From assembly GCA_963693315.1 (NCBI GenBank), contig OY856187.1:49901161-49965160 (forward strand): 64,000 nucleotides of DNA, given 5' to 3'. The notes under the pieces were generated by a model that saw only the letters and a program-made list of their open reading frames with translations, searched no databases and had not been told where the DNA came from. Numbering within the stretch: the stretch's first letter is position 1; each line of letters opens with the position of its first letter. The stretch is from Diogma glabrata. Its lineage: Eukaryota > Arthropoda > Insecta > Diptera > Cylindrotomidae. Of this stretch, positions 46,645 through 59,151 are shown in pieces. The position numbers and the translations under genes were made by a program.

Positions 46645-48689
46645 TTCTCTCACAGCTCTGAGATATCAAGACTTCGGTCTGGGTTAAGGATTTTGATACA
46701 GTTTTCGGCAAAAAATATTCAAGGAGACATGGTTTTTAGTTTTGGGCAGCGATGTATATCAAACATAACTCTTTGTTAAAGTACAAGTATTTTTTTATCA
46801 CTGTTTAGAAATTTATTACAAAACTAATACGAAACATCAATACGTTGCCGGAAAATTATAACATATCATAAATTAACATAAATTAGTGAAAAGATGATAC
46901 ACTCAGCAAACCCCTCAAAAACCTCTCCATATAGCGTTTCGAGAAAATATTACAAAATCCTAAATTCATATTTCATTTAAAATTCCAAAAATATTGTAAA
47001 AACTATAATAAAATCAAACTTTTTTCAACATTCTAAAAATATTCCAAAAATTATTACAAAATTGAAAATACAAACTTTTTTCAAAATTCCAAAAATATTT
47101 CAAAAACTATAATAAATTAAAAAATTTCCTTGTCCAATTACATTTATGTCATAAAAACAGCACATTTTTTTCCCCAAAAAATTGGCTAAAAAATAAATGA
47201 AATCATTTTTTGACACGCTTGACATTATTTTTTTGACAAACTTATAATGAAAAAATTCTCTATAGTAATAATATATTTTCATGTCATACAAATTATTAAT
47301 TTTATGTTTTTCCAAAAAATTGGGTAAAAAAATAATTAAAAATCTTTCTTTTGACACACTTGACAACATATTTTTGACAAACATATATGGAATAATCTAG
47401 GTCTCACATACCAATCCCGACCATCAAGATTTCTCCAAATTCAATGTTCGTATGTTCGTTCAAAGTCGTAGGTGAATTCCATATGTGACTTACACGACAC
47501 GAGACACCTGTTTTGTCATTTTTGATAATATTTAGGGTATAAATATAATTTTTTTAATTTTTCTTTTTTAAGAAATAATTTTTATAAGCATATACATATT
47601 GAGTCATGCCCTTAGTTTTTTAATTTAGGCTTTCATTTTAATAATACTAATATAATAAATCATGTGTGACTTACACGACATCAAATCCATTGGTTTCAGA
47701 GTTATCAATGACAACGCAAAAATCCTGTTAATTGTGTAGCTAAATACTTTATAAACTGTATTGGATCGTTTTTGAGAAATACAAACAACAACAAAAGGGC
47801 TTGAACTTAGTAAAAAACTGTTTATTTTTTACAAAAAAACAAAATGTTCGCGTGACTTACACGACATAATAATTGTGAATTACACGACACTTAATAATAT
47901 AATTAGATATTTACACCATATGAAGGATTAATTAAATTATATTAATAGAAATAATAATATTCCAAAATAAGTTAGGGTTATACGAACTAAAATTAATTTA
48001 AATTTTGAAATTCGTATAATCCTGTGTCAGCCGGAAATGTAGCCCTTAAACCTCGACTGTATTTGTATTGTGGTTCGGGCAACTTTAGTTTTATATTTTT
48101 AATGTCAACTATTGGGTCGGAATCGAGTTTCTTGGGGTAAAAAAAATGTTGCCTGTCTTTATGATATTTTAGGAAGTGAGCACATGAGCACTTTGTGAGC
48201 CAACTTTAGAAAACTTAAATATTTTCGATTTGTTTTTTCAAAAATAAAAAATTCATGATATCAACTTTCAAAAAAAATAACTATATGATGGAAAATAACA
48301 ATTTTAAAATTTGACTTTGTTGTATACTTTTGCATGGAATTCACCCGTAATCACTTAAAATGAACGCTTTTTAAGCAAAAAATATGCAAATTGCCTTGTT
48401 TTGACACTTGACGATTTTTTGACATACTTCCGGTACAGTTATCGAACACATCGTCCTTTCGGCTCTTTCTATTGATTAAACCTATTTTTAGAAATAAAAA
48501 TTTTCAAATCCGTTCAGCCGTTTTCTAGATATCGTCGGTTGTGACGGCCGGCAGACAGTCATACATATTTTTTTTGTTTTTTTAGAATCAGTAGGTCCTA
48601 AAACGTCGAGAAATGCCAAAAAAAGTGGAGGTAAGAATTTCAGTGTGAGCTCATGAATGTAATACTTAGGCCTTTCAGACCGAAGTAAT
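46645..48689 (+). repeat. Dispersed repeat copy d, interrupted by a DNA transposon
   Basis: Plus-oriented copy from ctctcacagctctgagatat to the tail hairpin ending cagaccgaagtaa. The usual attcaatgttcctactcgta sequence is split at 47471-48345 by an 875-bp inverted-terminal element. Head and tail words are well preserved, close to copy a. Confidence 0.75.
47471..48345. mobile_element. Non-autonomous DNA transposon, 875 bp, 12-bp TIR, cgta duplication
   Basis: The ends are perfect 12-bp inverted repeats, GGTGAATTCCAT and ATGGAATTCACC. They are flanked by cgta at 47467-47470 and 48346-48349, and the flanks rejoin the interrupted repeat copy d. Inside the first half are four direct repeats of TGACTTACACGACA, the last with one change: 47486-47499, 47667-47680, 47855-47868 and 47879-47892. 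They could be transposase-binding sites. No transposase ORF is present. A 4-bp duplication is uncommon; I do not assign the superfamily. Confidence 0.75.
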
Positions 48690-50223
48690 AGCTTGTGAAA
48701 ACCAGAACTTCTATTCAGCTTACATAACCGCTTCAATAAAAACCATTTCCGAAGTTTAATAAAAATCATAGTTTCGGTAACGGAGAGAAAGTTCTCCAAT
48801 TGCCCTTTATCGAAACCATGTAGAAGCTTTAAAGATACTTAGAAGCAGTGGAAACAAGACTGTTAAGTGTTTTAAAGAAGTTAGAATGCTAGTTGGTAAT
48901 TGGCACAATCATATCGATTGTATAAACTTGTAATTGACACAAATTAAGAAAAGACACATTTTTTGTGAACATGAACTTTTCAAAAAAATTTGCCATATAA
49001 AACATTGTTTCCGTTTTCCTTTTTTTGTGCAATTATGTTATGATTTTTATTATTATTATCATTTTCATATGATATGTTTGGGTAAACTCTAATTACCTTT
49101 TAGCGTTGATTGTATGTGACTTTGAGGTTTCAAGGTGAAAAGTTGTGTATTGATTTTTTTGGGGTTATGAATATTTGGAAAACAAAAAAAAATTTATTTT
49201 AACAGTTTCTCATTTGTTATTGAATGATTAATGAATAAATTTTAGATTGATTGGAATTGATTTATTGGAGTGTGAGATTGGGTGGCGATGAAAAGAATTG
49301 GGCTGGTATTGAGTTTTGAAGTATTAAATAAATTTGTTTGTCAAATCACAGTGTTGTTTATTTTTGGACTATTTTTTGAAAATATGGAATGAGTCACGAA
49401 ACTAATTGTTTTTGTTCTATATCTAAAAAGTGAGAATAACTTAACGTCAAGTAACCTCGTGTCTCAAAAATTGGTAAACATTAAGAGTATCCTAAGACAT
49501 CAAAGAGAAATTTTACATTGATTTTAAATTGCAGATTTTTTAAGTTATTGGAAATTTATATTTTGCTAAATATAACAATATAATACACCTTTCTTAATGG
49601 CGTATTTAGGTTCGCTAAAGTGAACTACAATCAAATATATCAGATGTGTGAAATTTATTACTTCGGTCTGAAAGACCTAAGTATTACATACATGAGCTAA
49701 AAGTGAAATTCTTACCCCCACTTTTTTGGCATTTCTCGACGTTTTAGGACTGATCTAAAGAAGCAAAAAAAAATGTATGTGTATGTGGCCGGCCGGCCGT
49801 CACAACATACGAAATCTAGAAAACCGCTGGACGGATTTCAAAAGTTTTTTTTTCTAAAAATTGGGTTTACTCAAGGGAAAGTGTCGAAAGGACGATGTGT
49901 TCGATAACTGTACCGGAAGTTTGTCCAAAAAATCAACAAGTGTGTCAACACAAGGAAATTTGCATATTTTTTGCTTAAAAAACTTTCATTTGAAGTGATT
50001 ACGAGTAGGAACATTGAATTTGGAGAAATCTTGATGGTCGGAATTGGTATGTGAGACCAAAATCTAGATTATTCCATTATAAGTTTGTCAAAAAAATGTT
50101 GTCAAGTGTGTCAAAAGAAAGATTTTTATTTTTTTTATTATTAATAAGTTAGACATGTTTAGCACACTAAATATGATATATTCATTATTCAGACTCTTTG
50201 AATATTCGAAGATACCATGTCAA

Positions 50224-51430
50224 CTATAAAGGAAGGAGATGAGGAATATGGAAGGAAAGGGGATATAGGGACAAGTATACTAATTGTTTTGAATGATGAT
50301 GTACATTCTCTTTAAATGATTGAGGGGAAAATTCATCGGGAAATACAGAGGAAGGCATTGAGTTCCACAATTTGGCCACTCTATTAAAATAGTCGTTCTG
50401 GAAGGACACAGTTCTACAACGAGGTATTTTGACAACAAATGGATTAGATAACTCAGCAGCTCTTGTTTGTCGATTATACTACGCACATGGTGGAAGGATG
50501 TTTTGAATTTCTTTAGAGGAGAATTCGCTAAAGTTATTTTTATAGTATATTGACAATTCAGCCACACTTTTTCTATGCTGGAGCGAATCAAGCATGGTCC
50601 GTTAGTTTGGTATTACCAATCAACCGTATTGTTTTTCTCTGTACAGAGTCTAGACATTTTATTGTTGACTGACAAGCACCTCCTAAACATGATAGCAGTA
50701 TTCCAAACATGGACAAATAAAGGACTTGAAGATTAGCAAAATTTGGTGGGGATTGAAATATTTTTTACATCGACTCACGAATCCTAATTTTTGCATTGCA
50801 GATTTAGCGAGGTTGAACACATGTTTATTCCATTTCAGGTTATTTTGAATATCCACTCCAAGAAGCCTAACTGATTCAACCTCACGCAGTTCCTCATGGT
50901 TTATCTTAATAGGGAAATTTTTATGTCGCTCTATTCGTGAAAGACGGCAAAGTTTGGTTTTGGTTGGATTAACGATCACCCATTCCATTATACGATCCAT
51001 TTATTGGTTGATAGAATTAATTAGCAGCTCTTTATCAGTGGTAACTGCAGTATGAGATCGAAATTTGGGAGATGCATGTGATGCATGCAATGTGCTGGCA
51101 AGTCATCAGCAAAACTATGTATTGGGTGCACTGTGGAAATAAGTAAGTCATTAATGTATAGAAGAAATAAGGTTGGTGAGAGTGCAGAACCTTGGGGAAC
51201 CCCAGCATTAGTTGTGAAAAAATTGGATGTGATACCATCTAAATTAACATGAAATTGGCAACCTGTAAGAAAACTATGAATCCATGAGACAGTAAAATGG
51301 TCTATGCCATAAGATTTTAATTTAGCTATGAGATTTTTATGCCACACTTTATCAAATGTTTTAAAAATTTCAAGTGAAATATTGAATGTTTCACCATGGT
51401 TTTCCAGTAATTTGTTCCAGAGATGGGATA
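50224..51430 (-). pseudogene. LINE reverse transcriptase and C-terminal region
   Basis: The 51021-51347 frame begins in KVWHKNLIAKLKSYGI. It contains NAGVPQGSALSPTLFLLYIN and the catalytic SFADD, the hallmark RT motifs of Jockey/CR1-type LINEs. After stops, 50683-51000 continues with NPTKTKLCRLSRIERHK, then VRLLGVDIQNNLKWNKHV (RT thumb). The tail near 50409-50224 reads FQNDYFNRVAKLWNSMP, a typical LINE C-terminus. At least two frame breaks separate these pieces, so no active RT is made. Confidence 0.8.
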
Positions 51431-51492
51431 CGTAGAATCGTGAAATATTCTGGTTGTATAAGATAAGTAGAAAAGTTTTGTTAAAATCGGAG

Positions 51493-52880
51493 CTAGTGGC
51501 CTAGCAAAAAGGAAATGAGGGGTGGAATACCGTCGGGGCCAGCAGATTTATTGATATTGATAGAAAGAAGCATTTTCTGTACAATATTGCAACGAAAAGT
51601 AATTGGTTTCATTTTCGTTACAACTGGGGAAATGAGTGTGGGAGAATGGGGAGGTTCAACTATGTTTGACTTTTCTGCGAAAATGCGACCCAAAAGATCC
51701 GCCTTTTCTTTTGAGTCGCTCACGAGAATGTCATTCAGAACTAAGGTTGGAATAGAGGATCGAGTAAAATTGCTCTGGACTGATTTAACTGCCTGAAAGA
51801 AACTACGTGAGCAAAGATGGATGCTCGGCGAATTTCTTAGCTTTCTTCTGAATGAACGCGTCTTTGTCCAAGTCTATTTTGTATTTACTAATATTTCTGG
51901 CTTTCTTATAGGCGCTATGGGTTTCAGGTGTTTTATTTGAGTTATACGTCTAAAATGCTTTGCGTTTATTCCTCACTGCCTCATCAACATCCCGGATGAA
52001 CCAAGGCTCAGTTTTAGAAGTGATTAATCGATTGGGAATAAACCGCCGCATTCCGTCTTTCATTTCAGAAATTCTTATTGCCGATGTGCTAGGATCTTGA
52101 TCAACACAACAAATAGTTTTCCAGTCCCTCCCAGTCAGCCTGTTTATAATTTGTGTCGGTGATGTAAATTGCACTATTGCTAATATTAGTAAATGGTCCG
52201 ATGTTCCGAGGGGTAGTTCAACTTTTGTTTTCGTAGTATCTGATTCGTTTGTCAAAGACAGATGCAGCAAATTATTGTTATGATGTGAATTATCTGGGAT
52301 TCTAGTGGGACACTCTATCATTTGCTTCAAACCATCGCATCGTCAGTGCGCGATGTAAGTATTCATTCTTTATTATGATATATCAGCCATTCTTTATTAT
52401 GAATATTAAAGTCTCTGAGAATGGCCAGTCTTGCTTTGGGGTAGTCCGTCGTAATCTTGTCTAGATTAGCCGATATTTGATCAAAAAAGGGATATCCAGG
52501 AGGGAGAACTTGGGGATCTGTATAATCCTATTATAAACAAAGTTTCATCAACACCTGTGATCTTCAGTGCTAGAGAATTATGGTGCTTAGAGTCCAACTC
52601 GTAGGCCTTAATTCTCATGCATGAAAGTGAATTTCGAACAAATACACAGACACCATGCTTGTTATAAAAGGAATGTTCCAATTCGTAACTAGGCATCCGG
52701 TATTTATCGAGATCCAATTTCGATGCTTTGCCACTGACAATTGTTTCGGTAAGAAACAATATGTCAGGTTTATTTTTTTCGATGTAGTGATAAACCTCGT
52801 TTAGATTCGAATTAAGACCTCTTATGTTGGTGAAGTGAATGCTAAGCTATTCGTTCACTCTGCTACCATTTTTTGAGACC
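51493..52880 (-). pseudogene. LINE endonuclease and RT N-terminal region
   Basis: From about 52860 down the minus strand, the frame reads FTNIRGLNSNLNEVYHYIE, then KPDILFLTETIVSG, YNKHGVCVFVRNSL and IIGLYRSPSS. These are the N-terminal half of an apurinic-like endonuclease. After a break, 51950-52330 carries the IDFL-type C-terminal region ending in DEAVRNKRKAF. 51493-51723 carries INKSAGPDGIPP, the first conserved RT block. Stops and frameshifts separate them. Confidence 0.7.
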
Positions 52881-54425
52881 TAGACTTACCCTTTGCCATT
52901 GCAGGTATAGATACTGAAATTCGGCCAGGCCTAAATTTCAGCACTAAACAGTACAAAAAAAACTGGGTATCTCTGTCTCAAAAACACGATAGCAGGTTTC
53001 ATGCAACAGTTGCACGATGAGGGAAAAGCAAAAAAATGGGAACACAAAAGACACTAACAAAATTGAAGAGTACACATAAAGTGTTAAATTCAAAATTCTT
53101 ACTAATAACTGAAACGGAATTTTGCATTTCTTGTTATCAATACAAAACAAATTTATGCTTTAAAATAATAACAAAACAATAAAACAAAGGAATAACATCA
53201 AAGCAATATAAGGTAAAATTTTTACCTGTCTACCGCCTGGTAAAAGTAAATATAAAATACCAAATAATTTCTTAATAAAGAACAATCTCACCAATTATAT
53301 AATTGCACGTCTTCAATCCTCACTTCACTTTTATTTTAATAAACACTAATACACACTCAATGTATTTTGTCTTATTTTGCCCCTACTATGTATTTATAAA
53401 GAATACATGTAAATAAAAATAAAATAAAACGAAATACACTTTATTATTTTATCTTCGATTACTTTTTTTTTCTCTTTAAAATGCACAACCTTATTCTTCA
53501 GACTCCGGTTGATGAAATGATAAAATAATTTTTTTACAGAGTTTTTTAGAACAAAATAAAATTAATTATTTGTTTGACATGAAATTTTATTATTATTATT
53601 GAGAATTATGGTATTATAAGTTTGTCAAAAAAATATTGTCAAGTGTGTCAGAAAACGATTTCATTTATTTTTTTAGATAATTTTTTGGAAAAAAAAATTT
53701 AGCTGTTTGTTTACGTATAAAAAATTTAGCTGTTTGTTTACGTAAATATAATTGAACATGGAAATTTTTGAATTTGTTATAGTTTTTGAAATATTGATAA
53801 AGTTTCAATTTATGATTTTGTAGGAATTTTTGGAAATTTTTAGAATTTTGAAAGATTATAAATTTTTGATTTTATTATAATTTTTATAATTTTGGAAAAA
53901 GTTTCAATTTTTGATATTGTTATAATTTTTGCAATTATTTTAGAATTTTGGAAAAAGTTTAAATTTTTAAATTTTTAAGGATTTTTGGCATCAAATGCAC
54001 GCATCAAATTTGCGTTAGAGGAGATTTTTTTATAGTTATTTTCGTTTCTCCCTTTTTCTATATTTTTTTGAACTCGGACCGTAATTGCTATCTACAATAG
54101 TTTCCGTAAAACAAGGATTGTCCTCAAACGGTTGTGTAATATTTTTCAATGTAGTTTCCTATATTCGATTTGTAGTCGTTAATTGCTATCAAGTTAGCAT
54201 AAAGCAGTTATACAGTATCATTGGTTCATAATCGCGTCATTTCCATGTGTAATTTTTGCAGTCGTTTTGTAATCAATATTTTTTTTATAATTCGTTTCCA
54301 TTCGTTTTTAAATACAAGATAGTTGTCCATACTCTTTAGTGGGTACTAATGATTAGCGAAAAAAATAATATCCAAGAAACAAACTTTTCGATTTAGTATT
54401 GTTCGAAAAACAGCTGTTGGGATAC

Positions 54426-54433
54426 TATAAATA
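54426..54433 (+). promoter_or_regulatory. TATA box of repeat copy C2
   Basis: TATAAATA follows an upstream block alignable with C1 (ctctttagtgggtac, aatatcca, cgattt-gtattgtt). Confidence 0.5.
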
Positions 54434-56424
54434 GATGGCGGTATGTAGCTTCGGTCGCTTGTTTTAGACTTTTTGTCTTAACATTAACATCTGTTTTTGT
54501 GTTTCCGTTTTGATGTTTGATGTTGAGCAGATCGGTAAATAATTAAAAACACGTTGAATGTAATTTTATTATTGGTGTTAAAAATAAAATTGGATATCGC
54601 TGATAATAAAAATTGAAAGATTACGATAAGTGTTTCAAAACGGAATAATGACAACATTTTTTGATGAGAAATATATGTAACTACCTATAATTGAAGAAAG
54701 CAGAAACCTAAATAAATCAACCTTCAAACAAAAAAATGGAGGACATTGGATGATTAACCAACGATCGAATCACGGTTTATCAGATAAGTATTGCCTTTTT
54801 ACGTATGGTTTATAAAGATTAATGCCAGTGCATGGTGTTTCTTTTGTGAATTTAAACGGTCCGATTCGGCTACTTTTTGAATTAAGATAACGGCGAAAAT
54901 TAGAACAAAAGAACATTTAACTTGGTGCATACGTGATCCAGTTAGTAGTTGTACCTTAATACTACGTTAACGTTATTTTAATTATACGATATTTTGGTGT
55001 GTAAAACATAAGCTGTGAAAGCCAGCAACTTCTCGTGTTCGTGGAGAAGAGTCGTCACGGGATAACACCAGTATACCGCTAATTAATATCGAGAGAGTTC
55101 TAACGGGTAGACATTTCGGCAATTTTTACCTCCAAACGGGCAATTAGAACATTATCCATCGGTAATCATGTGGTTATCTGTTAAAATATTAATAACATCA
55201 AAGTGATTATACTATTGTTAAAGGTTTCGGCTTTGGAAGTTGGTTGACGGTTCGACCTTGACAGTCGAATTACGCCTATCGATTTTTTTTTAATGTCAAT
55301 TACCGTAATTATATATATAAAAAAACTAAAAAAACATAAAAAAATTATAAAATATACCAAGAATAATCTAGTCATTTTTATACTGTAATTTCAAAACAAA
55401 AAAAAATGTTATCTGTGCTTGTGACGTCTAGTGTATTTAACTTTAACGAGTCATTGTGTTTTTTATTGTAATTAGATCTGATGTTAGTTATCAATAGCAA
55501 TTAGGAAATTGTTACTAAGACATTAAATTATTCTAATTTTAAAAGTTGTATACTAAAGGGACATAAATAAAACTCACAATAATACAAAAAAAAATTTATT
55601 GGATGTAAACTGCGAATATTCTGGTCCATATTACTATAGTTCTGGGTTGTTCATCCATCCTTTTATCTAGTCGATACGGTTTGATGTTTGACGTCTTAGT
55701 AAGTGATGGGACGTATGATCTGATTGGGGGATTGTCACCAACGAACTATATCATCGTTAATAGTGCACCCGAAAGTTGAGAAGTAGAATTAGTTAGTTCG
55801 ACTTTAATAAGCACTGTAGGAGCAGATCGACGTTTAATATAACAGCATCAATTTGTTAACTGGATATCAAGTCTCTTACGACTGATTTATTGCAACCTCT
55901 GTACACCATTGTTCTGAACGAGTGCTTTTATAAGATCTACATTACAACCAAGCTACCTGCATTGCTGATTTCACGTGTGACGTTGTCACTATCAGGATAA
56001 AATGATTGGCTAAGGCCAGCCAAATGGTATGGAGAGCCGGGAACGATCATCATCATGGGGTGAGTACTTTCTTACATTAAATATATAATTGAGGGTGTGT
56101 TTGTATGTATGAATGGGTGCGTGAGTGTATGTCCGCGTGCGTGTATGCACGGGAGGTGTATGTGAGGGCAAGTAAACCTATTGTTTATATATTTTTTATT
56201 TAAATTAAATTTCAATTAGTGTATTATTTGATTTGATTTAGTCAGTTATTGGCAATAATTTTTAGTTGGAAAATATGAATGGAAAACAAATTGATTACAA
56301 AGTTCCTAATAGATTTATACACAATCATTGAATCACATCTAATGTTAATTTTATCATGATTATAGTTGGTGCTGGGGTTGAAACCCTATATTACACCAAA
56401 AAAATATAATAATAAATTCCATAG

Positions 56425-56742
56425 GTCCGAAATTATCCTTATCAATCTCTTCATATAGTATTACACCTAGACTCGCAACAGTTACGGTTAATATTTTTCA
56501 AGATAAATAGGAAAGTTTTCGTAATAACCGCTGTCGTTGTTCATCACCCAAATTTCATCATTTCGTTTAATTGTGGAATTCCTGAAGTTATGTCTGCAGA
56601 TAATCGTAATCCATGATATCTTGGTCTATATCAGGTTAGTAAATATAATAATGTTCCGATTGTCTTTATTCCGTATACGAAAAATGAAGTGAAATTAGAT
56701 GTGGAAATAATAGAGATGGTTTGCGCAATCAATAATTCTTAA
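56425..56742 (+). pseudogene. MSS51 C-terminal-domain-like fragment
   Basis: A frame bounded by TAG 56422-56424 and TAA 56740-56742, with one internal TGA at 56614-56616. The core HHPNFIISFNCGIPE, then NVPIVFIPYTKNEVKLDVEI, resembles the C-terminal domain of MSS51/zinc-finger MYND proteins (P-D-hydrophobic-FN-G, then P--hydrophobic-T-YT--E). The TGA falls where a Trp codon (TGG) would suit the family. No MYND finger is present. Only about 100 codons survive, so this is a broken gene fragment. The match is from memory of the domain pattern and is moderate. Confidence 0.4.
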
Positions 56743-57259
56743 TTTTGATATTTTGTTTGAACCTAAAAAGAATCCATTTTGGTGGATTTCGACCAAGTAA
56801 GAATGCTGAAGGAAGGGATGATGGTGAAATATTCATTTATTAATGGCCATGTAATTAATGTAATCCAACGTTAAATCGCATTATTTTGATTGCAAAAGCT
56901 TCATTCTTTCTTTAAATACCGATTTGTATATATTTTTTTTTGACCAGGGTCTCAACCTGAGGGCTGGTATAATGAATTTGGTGAATGAATGTACGAGATG
57001 TGAGAGTTTATGAGATGTGAGGGTGTATGAGCGTATGAAGAAGAAGTGTATGAATGTATGAAGTGGGAGTGTATTTGTAATGTATGAAGTGGGAGAGTAT
57101 ATGATTATTGTGTGTTGACGCCTGGGGTTGGACGTGGTGATCGTGGTTCTTTCGTTTATGGGGGTCGCCAGAGTCTAATTAACTCACTTGCCTTTTCTTT
57201 TTTTCCGTTCTTATCATGTTTATCGCGTACTATACAGTGCTGTACGCCTATTCCGGCAG

Positions 57260-57410
57260 TTTCCTGAGAATTGGGAATTGAGAAAAAAGTGCAATACATG
57301 AAGTAAAGAAATATTTTCTAATACGAATTTGTTATTTCCCGCGACACGGAATACTAGTTATGAAAAAATTGCTATAATTTATTTCTCAATTCCTATTTCA
57401 CGATGTACCG
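57260..57410. mobile_element. Small inverted-repeat insertion in C2
   Basis: cctattccgg at the left and ccggaatagg at the right are inverted, with inner arms gggaattgagaaa and tttctcaattcc. It interrupts sequence that is continuous in C3, so it is probably a ~150-bp MITE. Confidence 0.5.
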
Positions 57411-57549
57411 GAATAGGGCTACTGGAGTAGCAGGTTTTCTTCTCTCGATCCCACGAGCTGCAACTAGTCAGGGGCAAAAAGATAATCTCGCTAGGTACGT
57501 GACCTGCTATGCCACTTCGTTGTTATTCAACGAAGAGCGCTTCATTACA

Positions 57550-59151
57550 CTTTGTCTACTCTAATGGAAAATACTAACCTCACATTATGGTTGAATTCGA
57601 TCTGTCTTCTCTACCGATTGTTTCTAAAATGTCAATTTTTTAAGGTCAATTATTTAATAAACATAAAAAAGTATTACTGCATTGCTGAATAATAGTTATT
57701 TAGTCTTTACACAATTTCCACAAAACTAAATGAACATAACAATAAAGTTACTTTTATTTTATCAATTTTTATAATGTCAATCCCCTAATTACTATTCTTG
57801 ATAATTTTAACCCTTTTTTGTTATATTTTATTTATTATGTCTATACATTATCGTCTTCGTCTCGTTCTCTTAACAAAACAACCAAATAATTTTTATTGTG
57901 AAGATAAAAATGTCTATATAAATTAGGGGAGAACTATAAAAATAGTTTAGATATAATAATATAAAAATATAGCTTTTTCTCCTTGTTTATTTTTAAATTA
58001 GTTAATAAGATAATCAACCCTTTCCTTAGAAAAAAAAAAATTTTGAAAATTATTTCAAAGTAAATTAAAGTAAAATAAATTAGGGCTTAACGTATAAAAT
58101 TGATTTTTATGTTGTTTATGAATAATCCAATTATTTTAAATGAATTGAATGACATCGAATGTTTATGTTACTAGATAAGTTATTATGAAAATAATGAATT
58201 GTACAAACACTTAAGAAGTCAAACTTTGAAACGAAAAGTCAAACCTAATAAGTATCTTGAAATAACAAAATTAAATGTGTCAATTATTTTATTGAATTTT
58301 ATTTAAAAGGGTCATCAGAGGTATAACCTTCAATTAAAAAACTCCAATATTTTCACAAGAATATGCATAAAAATTAATAGATTGTTACTCGATTCAATAA
58401 TATTTCTAGAAACATATTTAGTTTCCTAAGGTGATGTTTCTTAGACTTAATTTAAAAGTTGTTTTACGTACTTCACCTCAAAAAATTTCACAAATTTGTT
58501 AATGTTTAAAATGTAAAGTCTAAAAACATTAATATCCGTTAAAAACCCTAGGATTAAAATTGGAATATCGGTGTTGCAGTATTGAAATCGAACCAAACCT
58601 GTATATCGGCAATTATAATGCTTGTTTTCCAAACGAAGCACAGGGAAACCCGAATGGATCCGATTGTTTCACATATAATATACTGTTCCAAAACTACAAA
58701 TGATTCTGCTAACCAGTCCGCTTTGATGTTGGGAAAATGCCAATATCGAGAAAAAATTTGCACGAACACTAGCTTTTCAATAATATATTTTCTGCTTTCA
58801 ATAAAGAATTTATCAGTTTAAATCATGTTACACAAAAAAATTCACTCATCGCAACTTTTGGTACATTTTAAAAATGATTGAACTTTTTCAAATTCATCTA
58901 CCATTTTTTTTTTGCCAAACAAAAAATGTTTCACGTCCATTCCGGATGTAATTAAATTTACAAATTTCGGATGGTGCCTTTTATGTTCTTTGTGGTTTAC
59001 AAAAATTCATCGTTTTTGTGATTGATAAAACATCGACATTCCGTTTGCATAGACGCATCATGTTTGCCATTCAAGGGATTTCGTTAAATTTTGGAAATTG
59101 TTTGACGGTAGGGATTCATCCAAAATTCTATCAACGATTTCGATTACAACG
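57550..59151. other. AT-rich stretch between C2 and C3
   Basis: No gene can be supported. ORFs on both strands overlap at 58447-58821; the minus frame near 58554-58769 is unusually rich in aromatic and Cys residues but has no recognised domain. Confidence 0.4.

Larger units (their letters stand above)
50126..53540 (-). mobile_element. LINE (Jockey/CR1-like), near full length but decayed
   Basis: A minus-strand non-LTR retrotransposon of about 3.4 kb. Endonuclease, reverse transcriptase and C-terminal pieces appear in the correct order from high to low coordinates. The 3' end is A/TAA-rich (taataataaaaaaaataaaaa on the minus strand) and joins the dispersed repeat directly. No ORF1 was recognised and multiple stops and frame changes are present. 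Insertion into repeat copy e postdates that repeat. Confidence 0.8.
49658..53990 (-). repeat. Dispersed repeat copy e, split by a LINE
   Basis: Minus-oriented copy in two pieces: 49658-50125 (tail hairpin, cgtcgagaaatg, ggccgg and cacttgac blocks) and about 53545-53990 (from aattaattatttgtttgaca through the 58-bp tandem core). The LINE at 50126-53540 accounts for the break. Confidence 0.7.
54330..57549 (+). mobile_element. Repeat family copy C2 (promoter, splice donor, gene fragment)
   Basis: Plus-strand copy. Landmarks: actctttagtgggtac at 54331-54346, TATA at 54426-54433, ATGGGGTGAGT near 56056, a TG-rich tract (56090-56165), an MSS51-C-like fragment (56425-56742) and a GT-rich tract (57000-57115). 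After these come gacgtggtgatcgtggttct and gggggtcgccagagtct near 57130-57175, and the end cacttcgttgtt...cttcattaca at 57549. The distal part is interrupted at about 57260-57410 by a small inverted-repeat insertion with ccgg ends. Compared with C1, outer landmarks agree but the middle does not. Confidence 0.6.
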
